From positions 1 to 6,488 of the forward strand of contig JAFRZQ010000265.1 of NCBI GenBank assembly GCA_017442465.1: a DNA stretch of 6,488 bases, read 5' to 3'. Below are positions 1-5,868 of this stretch, one piece after another. The stretch comes from Anaerotignum sp. (lineage in GTDB: Bacteria > Bacillota > Clostridia > Lachnospirales > Anaerotignaceae). Within the stretch, counting starts at the first letter, position 1, and every line of letters begins with the position of its first letter. Below the pieces are notes generated by a model. It made no database searches, was not told the origin of the DNA, and saw nothing but the letters and a program-made list of their open reading frames with translations. Position numbers and translations under genes: made by a program.

Positions 1-1020
1 ATCGTTGTTTACATCGGCTGCGGTGAACGTGGTAACGAAATGACAGACGTACTGAACGAATTCCCTGAACTGATCGACCCTCGTACAGGTCAGTCCCTGA
101 TGCAGAGAACCGTTCTGATCGCAAATACATCTGATATGCCCGTAGCAGCCCGTGAAGCATCTATTTATACAGGTATCACCATTGCAGAATTCTTCCGTGA
201 TATGGGCTACAGCGTAGCCCTGATGGCTGACTCCACATCCCGCTGGGCAGAAGCCCTTCGTGAAATGTCCGGTCGTCTGGAAGAAATGCCCGGTGAAGAA
301 GGTTACCCCGCATATCTGGGTTCCCGCCTGGCGCAGTTCTATGAACGTGCCGGCAGAGTTGTATGTCTGGGCAGTGAAGGCAGAATCGGTACACTGTCTG
401 CCATTGGTGCAGTATCTCCTCCCGGCGGTGATATTTCCGAACCCGTATCTCAGGCTACACTGCGTATCGTAAAAGTATTCTGGGGTCTGGATTCCTCTCT
501 GGCATATAAACGTCACTTCCCTGCCATCAACTGGCTGACAAGCTATTCCCTGTATCAGGAAAAGGTTGATAAATGGACTGACGAAAATGTAGAAGCAGAC
601 TTCTCCGCACAGCGTACAGAAGCAATGAGACTGCTGCAGACAGAAGCAGAGCTGCAGGAAATCGTACAGCTGGTCGGCGTGGATGCCCTGTCCCACAGCG
701 ACAGACTAATCCTGGAAATCTCCCGTTCCATCCGTGAAGACTTCCTGCATCAGAACTCCTTCCACGAAGTTGACACATATACATCCCTGCATAAACAGTA
801 CCGCATGATGAAACTGATCATGACACTGTATAAAGAAGCAGCCGAAGCCATCAAGCAGGGCGTAACGATCCAGAAGATATCCAAAATGGATGTTATCGAA
901 CGTATCGGCCGTGCAAAATATGTAGAAGAAATCAACGTAGATAAGAGCTACGATGAAATCGAAGCAGAAATCAAGAATGAAGTAGCAGAACTGATCAGAA
1001 AGGGGGCAGATGAAGTATGA
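1..1020 (+). CDS. ntpA: V-type ATP synthase catalytic subunit A, C-terminal part (5' end outside window)
   Basis: This is the catalytic nucleotide-binding subunit of the V1 head, which forms an A3B3 hexamer that couples ATP hydrolysis or synthesis to rotation. The reading frame is open from base 1, giving 339 residues. Family members are about 580-590 residues, so roughly 250 N-terminal residues, including the P-loop, lie upstream. Visible family signatures are the GERGNE segment at fragment residues 8-13 (carrying the catalytic glutamate region), the DSTSRWAEALRE block, GEEGYPAYL, the SPPGGDISEPV loop, and the PAINWLTSYS form of the ATPase alpha/beta signature. The C-terminal helical domain follows. 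The first internal ATG (base 40) is not a real start because homology begins before it. The stop overlaps the ntpB start (ATGA), indicating translational coupling. Arg codons are mostly CGT and AGA, as expected of a highly expressed gene. Confidence 0.97.
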   Translation: MVVYIGCGERGNEMTDVLNEFPELIDPRTGQSLMQRTVLIANTSDMPVAAREASIYTGITIAEFFRDMGYSVALMADSTSRWAEALREMSGRLEEMPGEEGYPAYLGSRLAQFYERAGRVVCLGSEGRIGTLSAIGAVSPPGGDISEPVSQATLRIVKVFWGLDSSLAYKRHFPAINWLTSYSLYQEKVDKWTDENVEADFSAQRTEAMRLLQTEAELQEIVQLVGVDALSHSDRLILEISRSIREDFLHQNSFHEVDTYTSLHKQYRMMKLIMTLYKEAAEAIKQGVTIQKISKMDVIERIGRAKYVEEINVDKSYDEIEAEIKNEVAELIRKGADEV

Positions 1021-2393
1021 TTAAGGAATATCGTTCCATTCAGGAAGTAGCTGGCCCTCTGATGGTAGTTTCCGGTGTTGAAGGTGTAACATACGATGAA
1101 CTGGGCGAAATCGAACTGGCCAACGGCGAGATCAGAAAATGCAAGGTTCTGGAAGTAAATGGCGACACTGCTCTGGTACAGCTGTTTGAATCTGCAACAG
1201 GTATCAACCTGGCAGAAAGTAAGGTGCGTTTTCTGGGCAAAGGTCTGGACTTCGGCGTATCCCCTGACATTCTGGGTCGTGTCTTCGACGGTATGGGTAA
1301 CCCCATGGACGGCGGTCCCGAAATCATCCCCGAAAAGAGACTGGACATCAATGGTGCGCCCATCAACCCTGCGGCAAGAATCTATCCTGCGGAATTCATC
1401 CAGACTGGTGTATCTGCCATTGACGGTCTGAATACACTGGTTCGTGGTCAGAAACTGCCCATCTTCTCCGGTTCCGGTCTGCCCCATGCCAATCTGGCGG
1501 TTCAGATTGCAAGACAGGCGAAGGTTCGCGGTACGGATTCCAAATTTGCGGTAGTATTCGCTGCTATCGGTATCACATTCGAAGATGCTGAATTCTTTAT
1601 CAATGACTTCAAACAGACAGGTGCTATCGACCGTTCTGTAGTATTTATCAACCTGGCAAATGACCCTGCCGTAGAACGTATCTGTACACCCAAAATGGCA
1701 CTGACAGCTGCGGAATATCTGGCATTTGAACAGGATATGCACGTTCTGGTCATCCTGACGGATATCACAAACTATGCAGAAGCCCTCCGTGAAGTATCTG
1801 CGGCGAAGAAGGAAGTTCCCGGCCGCCGTGGTTACCCCGGTTACCTGTATACTGACCTGGCAACAATGTATGAACGCGCAGGCCGTATGAAAGGTCATGA
1901 AGGCTCCATCACAATGATTCCTATCCTGACTATGCCCGAAGATGATAAGACCCATCCCATCCCTGACCTGACAGGTTATATTACAGAAGGTCAGATCATC
2001 CTGAGCAGAGATCTGGATAAAAAAGGCATCCAGCCTCCCATCAACGTTCTGCCTTCCCTGTCCCGTCTGAAAGATAAGGGTATCGGTAAAGGCAAAACAA
2101 GAGAAGACCATGCGGATACCATGAACCAGCTGTTTGCGGCTTATTCCCGTGGTAAGGATGCCAAGGAATTGATGGCGATCCTGGGTGAATCTGCATTGAG
2201 CGATGTAGACCTGATCTACGCAAAATTTGCGGATGAATTCGAAAAGAAATACGTTTCTCAGGGCTTCAGAACAGACAGAACCATCGAACAGACACTGGAA
2301 ACAGGCTGGAGTCTTCTGCGTATGCTGCCTAAGAGTGAACTGAAACGTATTCGTGATGAATATCTGGAAAAATATCTGAACAGCGGGGAGTGA
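1017..2393 (+). CDS. ntpB: V-type ATP synthase non-catalytic subunit B
   Basis: This regulatory, non-catalytic subunit alternates with A in the V1 ring. It is 458 residues, the normal length. Residues 1-75 form the N-terminal beta-barrel domain, followed by the central nucleotide-binding-like domain. In place of a true P-loop GxxxxGKT it has GSGLPHANLA (about residues 152-161), the hallmark that separates B from A. Other family blocks are DITNYAEALREV (249-260), GRRGYPGYLYTDLATMYERAG (from 269), and the alpha/beta signature PPINVLPSLS at 340-349. The C-terminal helical domain ends near residue 455. The ATG at 1017 overlaps the ntpA stop and is preceded by AGGGGGC at 1001-1007, about 9 nt away, which supports this start. 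Nothing is degenerate or truncated. Confidence 0.98.
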   Translation: MIKEYRSIQEVAGPLMVVSGVEGVTYDELGEIELANGEIRKCKVLEVNGDTALVQLFESATGINLAESKVRFLGKGLDFGVSPDILGRVFDGMGNPMDGGPEIIPEKRLDINGAPINPAARIYPAEFIQTGVSAIDGLNTLVRGQKLPIFSGSGLPHANLAVQIARQAKVRGTDSKFAVVFAAIGITFEDAEFFINDFKQTGAIDRSVVFINLANDPAVERICTPKMALTAAEYLAFEQDMHVLVILTDITNYAEALREVSAAKKEVPGRRGYPGYLYTDLATMYERAGRMKGHEGSITMIPILTMPEDDKTHPIPDLTGYITEGQIILSRDLDKKGIQPPINVLPSLSRLKDKGIGKGKTREDHADTMNQLFAAYSRGKDAKELMAILGESALSDVDLIYAKFADEFEKKYVSQGFRTDRTIEQTLETGWSLLRMLPKSELKRIRDEYLEKYLNSGE

Positions 2394-2399
2394 TGAAGC

Positions 2400-3095
2400 G
2401 TGGCTAGATTGAATGTCAATCCCACCCGTATGGAAATGACCCGCTTGAAGGGTCAGCTGAAAACAGCAACCAGAGGTCATAAACTGCTGAAAGATAAGCT
2501 GGATGAACTGATGAAACAGTTCATGGAGATCGTAAGGGAAAACAAACGCCTGCGTGAAGAAGCGGAAAAAGCGCTGGAAGATGCGTATAAAAACTTTATC
2601 ATTGCCAGAGCGGTACTGAGCGAAGCCAGCCTTGGCGAAGCCCTGATGATCCCCCAGCAGGCTGTATCTGTAAAGGTTACAAACCGAAATATCATGAGTG
2701 TGAATGTGCCTGTATTTGACTTCCAGAAAGAGGGCAATGAAGGGAATATCTATCCTTATGGTATGGCCTTTACTTCCGGCGAACTGGATAGTGCGATGAT
2801 TTCCTTTTCTGATGCCATGGAGCCTTTGCTCCGCCTGGCAGAATCTGAAAAATCTGCCCAGTTGCTGGCACAGGAAATCGAACGCACCCGCCGTCGTGTA
2901 AATGCGCTGGAAAATGTTATGATCCCCAACTATCAGGAAACGATCAAATATATTGCCATGAAGTTGGAGGAAAACGAAAGAGCCAATACCACACGACTGA
3001 TGAAGGTAAAAGACATGGTTGCGAAAAAAGCCATCGAAGACAGAAAAAAACAGGACGAAATCGTCTGTCAGAGATGTATGCATCAGCATGCATAA
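2400..3095 (+). CDS. ntpD: V-type ATP synthase central stalk subunit D
   Basis: Subunit D is the rotor shaft that runs through the A3B3 ring and passes torque to the membrane ring, the counterpart of F-type gamma. The start is GTG at 2400, giving MARLNVNPTRMEM, the conserved D-family N terminus. GGGGAG at 2385-2390 sits 9 nt upstream, and no in-frame ATG fits. The 231 residues form a long N-terminal helix (about 10-75), a less helical middle with SVNVPVFDF (100-108), and a long C-terminal helix (about 128-220) rich in charged residues, consistent with the antiparallel coiled coil of the family. It lies 6 nt after ntpB and just before a terminator, so it is probably the last gene of the operon. 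The extreme C terminus is odd: Cys223, Cys226, His228 and His230 sit in the last nine residues. Confidence 0.96.
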   Translation: MARLNVNPTRMEMTRLKGQLKTATRGHKLLKDKLDELMKQFMEIVRENKRLREEAEKALEDAYKNFIIARAVLSEASLGEALMIPQQAVSVKVTNRNIMSVNVPVFDFQKEGNEGNIYPYGMAFTSGELDSAMISFSDAMEPLLRLAESEKSAQLLAQEIERTRRRVNALENVMIPNYQETIKYIAMKLEENERANTTRLMKVKDMVAKKAIEDRKKQDEIVCQRCMHQHA

Positions 3096-3108
3096 AACAT
3101 ATAAAAAT

Positions 3109-3132
3109 GACCTCCGTAAGGAGGTCTTTTTT
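3109..3132 (+). terminator. Rho-independent terminator after the V-ATPase operon
   Basis: A perfect 7-bp stem, GACCTCC at 3109-3115 pairing with GGAGGTC at 3120-3126, closes a GTAA (GNRA-type) tetraloop. Six T residues follow at 3127-3132. It begins 13 nt after the ntpD stop, which fits the end of the operon. An A-tract at 3103-3107 precedes the stem, so some activity on the other strand is possible, although no minus-strand gene ends here. Confidence 0.93.
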
Positions 3133-3181
3133 ATTGCCTGAAAATCACGGTTTTTGGGTTTTGGCATAAACTGGAGAGAAT

Positions 3182-3188
3182 GGAGGGG
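3182..3188 (+). promoter_or_regulatory. Ribosome binding site that sets the glycosyltransferase start
   Basis: GGAGGGG lies 5 nt before the ATG at 3194. A GTG at 3188 in the same frame overlaps this motif, so it cannot be served by it; the ATG at 3194 is the better start. Confidence 0.8.
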
Positions 3189-3193
3189 TGGAT

Positions 3194-4264
3194 ATGGTAA
3201 AAATCAGTTTATGCATGATTGTACGGGATGAAGAGGATGTGCTGGCACGGTGTCTGGAAAGTGTTTCGGATGTGGTGGATGAGATCATTATTGTGGATAC
3301 AGGCTCTGTGGACAGAACAAAGACGATCGCGGCGGAATTTACAGACAAAATCTACGATTTTTTGTGGTGTGATGACTTTTCTGCAGCCAGAAATTTTGCT
3401 TTTTCCAAGGGGACAGGAGAATATCTGATGTGGTTGGATGTAGATGATATGTTTCCGGCTGAAGAAAAACGGAAGTTTTTTGATTTGAAGGAAGAACTGG
3501 GGAAAGATCCCTGTGACATGGTTATGATGGTCTATGATGCTGCCTTTGATGAAAGGGAAAAACCAACTTTTTCCTATTACAGGGAGAGGCTGATCCGCAA
3601 TTGCCCGCAGGCGGTTTGGCATGGGTGTGTACATGAGGTGATCGTGCCTTTTGGGGAGATACGGTATGCAGATATCCATATAGCACATCGAAAGGAGAAA
3701 GCAGAATATTCAGACAGAAATTTGCGGATCTATGAAAAAATGCTTTCTGAGGGCAGGAAAATGGACGCCAGAGAACAATTTTATTATGGGCGGGAATTGT
3801 TTTATCATGGGCGTTATAGGGAAGCAGCCAATGTATTTGAAATATTTCTGGAAGAACCAGCAGCGTGGCTGGAAAATAAACTGGAAGCGGTGCGCCTTCT
3901 TTCCCATAGTCTGCAGGCGGCAGGGAAGAAGGAAAAAGCGTTGGATATGCTTTTGCAGGGGCTGCGGCTGGCACCGCCTACGGGAGAGCACTGCTGTGAT
4001 CTGGGCAGGTATTTTTATGAAAAAGAAGAATGGGAAAATGCTGTTTTCTGGTATGAAAATGCCCTGCATGCAGAGAAGCGAACGGATAAGGGTGCCTTCG
4101 TGCAGGAGGATTGCTATGGGTATCTGCCATGCATCCAGCTTTGTGTCTGTTATGACAGGCTGGGAAATGGAGAGATGGCAAGGATGTATAACGAAATGGC
4201 AGGTGTGCTGAAACCGGAGGATGAAGCGGTAGAGCAGAACAGGAAATATTTTGCCGGGCATTGA
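3194..4264 (+). CDS. Family 2 (GT-A) glycosyltransferase with C-terminal TPR-like region
   Basis: This is a predicted cytoplasmic nucleotide-sugar-dependent glycosyltransferase of 356 residues. The GT2 fold occupies about residues 1-160. ISLCMIVRDEEDVLARCLESV is the typical first strand and helix, IIIVDTGSVDRT (31-42) is the donor-binding loop, DDFSAARNFAF (60-70) follows, and WLDVDDMF (80-87) carries the metal-binding DxD motif at D82-D84. The block WHGCVHE (142-148) is also seen in this subgroup. From about 175 to 345 there are helix pairs such as REQFYYGRELFYHGRYREAANVFEIFLE and ENAVFWYENALHAE that resemble TPRs. There is no signal peptide or membrane segment. This layout matches the SunS-like group, which includes a bacteriocin S-glycosyltransferase, but no peptide or sugar gene is adjacent, so the substrate is unknown. 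Arg codons are rich in CGG and AGG, unlike the V-ATPase genes. No convincing own promoter is visible. Confidence 0.88.
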   Translation: MVKISLCMIVRDEEDVLARCLESVSDVVDEIIIVDTGSVDRTKTIAAEFTDKIYDFLWCDDFSAARNFAFSKGTGEYLMWLDVDDMFPAEEKRKFFDLKEELGKDPCDMVMMVYDAAFDEREKPTFSYYRERLIRNCPQAVWHGCVHEVIVPFGEIRYADIHIAHRKEKAEYSDRNLRIYEKMLSEGRKMDAREQFYYGRELFYHGRYREAANVFEIFLEEPAAWLENKLEAVRLLSHSLQAAGKKEKALDMLLQGLRLAPPTGEHCCDLGRYFYEKEEWENAVFWYENALHAEKRTDKGAFVQEDCYGYLPCIQLCVCYDRLGNGEMARMYNEMAGVLKPEDEAVEQNRKYFAGH

Positions 4265-4308
4265 AAAAGCCCCGTATCCATTTTGGATGCGGGGCAATGA
4301 TTTTTTTT
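4264..4308. terminator. Bidirectional intrinsic terminator between convergent genes
   Basis: GCCCCGTATCC at 4269-4279 pairs with GGATGCGGGGC at 4285-4295, an 11-bp stem with one G-U pair (T4275/G4289) and a 5-nt ATTTT loop. On the minus strand the stem is followed directly by five T (bases 4268-4264), a good terminator for asnA. On the + strand an eight-T run (4301-4308) follows after a 5-nt gap, so termination of the glycosyltransferase transcript is likely but less canonical. The tracts overlap the stop codons of both genes. Confidence 0.9.
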
Positions 4309-5314
4309 ACAGCAGTGCAATGCCAGCAGCTTTGCAGGTTTCGATGGTTTCTTCATCCCAGATGGAGGACTGTACTTCGCCGATATGGGCTTTGCCCAGA
4401 AGCAGCATACACAGTCTGGACTGGCCGATACCGCCGCCGATGGTGCAGGGCAGTTTGCCTTCCAGCAGCATTCTGTGATATTCCAGACTTCTGCGGTCAT
4501 CACAGCCGGATTTTCTCAGCTGCTGATCCAGTGTGAAAGGATCAACACGGATACCCATGGAAGAGATTTCGATGGAATTATCCATGACGGGGTTATAGAA
4601 CAGCAGGTCGCCGTTCAGCTGCCAGTCATCGTAGTCGGGAGCTCTGCCGTCGTGAGGTTTGCCGGACAGCAGTTTGTCACCGATCTGCATGATGAATACA
4701 GTTTTGTATTCGCGGCAGATGGCATGTTCTCTTTCTTTGGATGTCAGATCGGGATACATATCTTCCAGTTCCTGAGAAGTGATAAATTTCACTTCGCGGC
4801 ACAGTTCTGTTGTGATACGAGGGTATTTTTTCTTAACCACTTCCAGAGTGTCACAAATTGCCAGAACGATGCCCTGTACTGTGAATTTCAGTTCCTGAAT
4901 ATTTCTTTTTTCGGGAGTGATCTCGCGTTCCCAGTCCCACTGGTCAACGTAGATGGAGTGCAGGTTATCCAGTGTTTCGTCGCGGCGGATGGCGTTCATG
5001 TTTGTATACAGGCCTTTGCCGGGGCGGAAATCATAACGATACAGCGCCATACGTTTCCATTTTGCCAGAGAGTGTACAACTTCTGCACATGTGCCTGTGG
5101 CAGGGATATCAAATGTTACGGGACGTTCTACGCCGCTCAGGTTGTCGTTCAGACCTGTGGAAGGGTCAACGAACAGGGGGGCGGATACACGTTTCAGGTT
5201 CAGTGTCTGGCCCAGATGTTCTTCAAATGCGTGGTGGATGACACCGATGGCATTCTGTGTTTCGTACAGTGTCAGTACGGAGTTATAGCCTTCGGGGATA
5301 TATGTCTTGCCCAT
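4307..5314 (-). CDS. asnA: Aspartate--ammonia ligase (asparagine synthetase A)
   Basis: This cytoplasmic enzyme makes asparagine from aspartate, ammonia and ATP (giving AMP and pyrophosphate), using free ammonia and not glutamine. It has 335 residues against about 330 for the E. coli enzyme, with the class II aminoacyl-tRNA-synthetase-like fold. Conserved blocks in order are DNLSGVERPV (57-66), VVHSLAKWKR (79-88), GLYTNMNAIRRDE (101-113), YVDQWDWER (122-130), RAPDYDDW (224-231), LNGD (233-236), SSMGIRVD (251-258) and the ATP-site motif TIGGGIGQSRL (291-301). All are intact. The start ATG (5314-5312) has AGAGGTG on the minus strand (bases 5326-5320) 5 nt upstream. It is transcribed alone, divergent from the blaI-like gene. 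The promoter is only about 35-60 nt upstream of the ATG, leaving no room for a T-box leader, so control must be at initiation. Confidence 0.98.
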   Translation of the reverse strand: MGKTYIPEGYNSVLTLYETQNAIGVIHHAFEEHLGQTLNLKRVSAPLFVDPSTGLNDNLSGVERPVTFDIPATGTCAEVVHSLAKWKRMALYRYDFRPGKGLYTNMNAIRRDETLDNLHSIYVDQWDWEREITPEKRNIQELKFTVQGIVLAICDTLEVVKKKYPRITTELCREVKFITSQELEDMYPDLTSKEREHAICREYKTVFIMQIGDKLLSGKPHDGRAPDYDDWQLNGDLLFYNPVMDNSIEISSMGIRVDPFTLDQQLRKSGCDDRRSLEYHRMLLEGKLPCTIGGGIGQSRLCMLLLGKAHIGEVQSSIWDEETIETCKAAGIALL

Positions 5315-5339
5315 AAAAGCACCTCTTTCTCAATAAATT

Positions 5340-5349
5340 TCATACATTT
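5340..5349. promoter_or_regulatory. Possible third BlaI-type half-site at the asnA start
   Basis: TCATACATTT here is identical over 10 nt to bases 5457-5466 of the downstream operator, including the TACA half-site, but the second half reads AAG where TGTA's end would be expected. It lies just downstream of the asnA -10, around the predicted transcription start on the minus strand. Chance similarity in AT-rich DNA is quite possible. Confidence 0.3.
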
Positions 5350-5350
5350 A

Positions 5351-5378
5351 AGAATAACACAGAAAGTTTTTTTGTCAA
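5351..5378 (-). promoter_or_regulatory. Promoter of asnA (sigma-A type, extended -10)
   Basis: Read on the minus strand, TTGACA at 5378-5373 is followed after 16 nt by TATTCT at 5356-5351. A TG at 5359-5358 makes an extended -10 (TGTTATTCT). Predicted transcription start is near 5344, giving a leader of about 30 nt before the asnA ATG. Confidence 0.8.
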
Positions 5379-5400
5379 GGGAAGTTCTTATCAGAAAAAG

Positions 5401-5415
5401 CAATAGATGCTATTG
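5401..5415. repeat. Short palindrome CAATAG-ATG-CTATTG beside the -35
   Basis: A perfect 6-bp inverted repeat with a 3-nt centre ends inside the TTGACA of the rightward promoter and lies about 23 nt upstream of the asnA -35. It could be a binding site for another regulator or chance; no known consensus is recognised. Confidence 0.4.
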
Positions 5416-5441
5416 ACATATAACTCCTACAAATGTATGAT
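5413..5441 (+). promoter_or_regulatory. Promoter of the blaI-like/M56 operon
   Basis: TTGACA at 5413-5418 and TATGAT at 5436-5441 are separated by the ideal 17 nt, one mismatch from full sigma-A consensus. Transcription should start near 5447-5449. The upstream operator (5428-5437) fills the 3' spacer and touches the -10, so repressor binding would block RNA polymerase. Confidence 0.9.
5428..5437. promoter_or_regulatory. BlaI-type operator 1 (promoter spacer)
   Basis: TACAAATGTA matches the TACA-N2-TGTA core known for BlaI/MecI repressors. It overlaps the first bases of the -10, so binding should repress the repressor-protease operon. Its centre is 32 bp from that of operator 2, about three helical turns, which puts both on the same DNA face. 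Confidence 0.85.
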
Positions 5442-5459
5442 ATAAGAAAAAGAAAATCA

Positions 5460-5469
5460 TACATTTGTA
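5460..5469. promoter_or_regulatory. BlaI-type operator 2 (5' leader)
   Basis: TACATTTGTA, the inverted copy of operator 1, lies roughly 12-22 nt downstream of the predicted transcription start and ends in the ribosome binding site of the repressor gene. It could act as a roadblock or as the partner for cooperative dimer binding. Confidence 0.82.
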
Positions 5470-5473
5470 GGAG
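5469..5473 (+). promoter_or_regulatory. Ribosome binding site of the blaI-like gene
   Basis: AGGAG is 9 nt before the ATG at 5483 and adjoins the end of operator 2. A TTG at 5474 in the same frame is immediately next to it, too close to be used, so the ATG is preferred. Confidence 0.8.
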
Positions 5474-5482
5474 TTGATACAT

Positions 5483-5866
5483 ATGAGCGAAATCATGCGT
5501 TTACCGGATACAGAACTGGAAATTATGAAGGTGATCTGGGAAAGCGGCAATACCCTTTCCACCAGTGAGGTGAAAGGCCTTCTGGAGCGGCACAGACCCT
5601 GGAATGTTTCTGCTTTGCAGACCCTCTTGAACCGTCTGATCGACCGCGGCTTTCTGGAAAGCTATAAGGAGGGGAAGAATCGTTTTTATACCCCTTTGAT
5701 AGCAGAAAAGGATTATCTGGCGGTGGAAAATAAAGCCTTTCTGGAAAAGGTCAATGACCGTTCTGTGACGAAACTGGTGGCGAGCCTGTTTGACAGCCAT
5801 TCCATTTCCGAGGCAGATCTGGACGAACTGGCGGCCTTTATCCGCTCGAAAACGGGAGGTGAATGA
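5483..5866 (+). CDS. blaI: BlaI/MecI/CopY-family transcriptional repressor
   Basis: This is a 127-residue dimeric winged-helix repressor, the normal size for the BlaI/MecI family. Residues 1-72 form the DNA-binding domain: LPDTELEIMKVIWE (7-20) is the typical first helix, TSEVKGLLE the second, and WNVSALQTLLNRLIDRGFLE (40-59) the recognition helix, followed by the wing EGKNRFYTP (63-71). Residues 75-127 would form the helical dimerisation domain. In staphylococcal BlaI and MecI the regulated cleavage is at an Asn-Phe bond near residue 101; here that region reads VASLFD, so the site is not conserved in that form. The upstream operators match the family consensus, which supports autoregulation. 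The M56 gene follows 2 nt after the stop, forming a typical signalling pair. A link to beta-lactam resistance is not shown: no beta-lactamase gene is in view. Confidence 0.93.
   Translation: MSEIMRLPDTELEIMKVIWESGNTLSTSEVKGLLERHRPWNVSALQTLLNRLIDRGFLESYKEGKNRFYTPLIAEKDYLAVENKAFLEKVNDRSVTKLVASLFDSHSISEADLDELAAFIRSKTGGE
5855..5860 (+). promoter_or_regulatory. Ribosome binding site of the M56 gene, inside blaI
   Basis: GGAGGT lies in the last codons of the repressor gene, 8 nt before the ATG at 5869. An in-frame ATG at 5863 is only 2 nt from it, so 5869 is the more likely start. Confidence 0.8.
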
Positions 5867-5868
5867 TC

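Larger units (their letters stand above)
5422..5475. repeat. Perfect 20-bp inverted repeat with 14-nt spacer
   Basis: Bases 5422-5441 are the exact reverse complement of bases 5456-5475, separated by the purine-rich stretch 5442-5455. Each arm holds one TACA-N2-TGTA operator. Because transcription should start after the left arm, the repeat is more likely a paired protein-binding site than an RNA hairpin. Confidence 0.97.

Noticed and set aside
948..3167. A 739-codon open frame on the minus strand across ntpB and ntpD
   Set aside because: It is antisense to two clearly conserved genes, its product is an unlikely mix rich in Phe, Cys, Gln and His with no recognisable domain, and it crosses the terminator. 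Codon bias of the sense genes (few codons whose complement is a stop in that frame) explains its length.
3133..3181. A promoter for the glycosyltransferase gene
   Set aside because: CATAAA at 3165-3170 resembles a -10, but there is no -35 at the right distance (TTGCCT at 3134-3139 is 25 nt away). The gene may have a weak promoter or depend on readthrough, so none is annotated.
5315..5350. A T-box or other riboswitch leader before asnA
   Set aside because: The predicted asnA leader is only about 30 nt, far too short for a T-box, and no structured element is visible.
4385..5416. A 343-codon open frame on the + strand opposite asnA
   Set aside because: asnA has all its family motifs on the minus strand. 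The opposing frame encodes a Phe/Cys/Gln-rich sequence with no known family and no convincing ribosome binding site, so it is a shadow of asnA codon use.
5422..5475. An mRNA hairpin that hides the repressor's ribosome binding site
   Set aside because: The 20-bp repeat would form a strong hairpin, but the predicted transcription start (about 5447) lies after the left arm, so the transcript would contain only the right arm.
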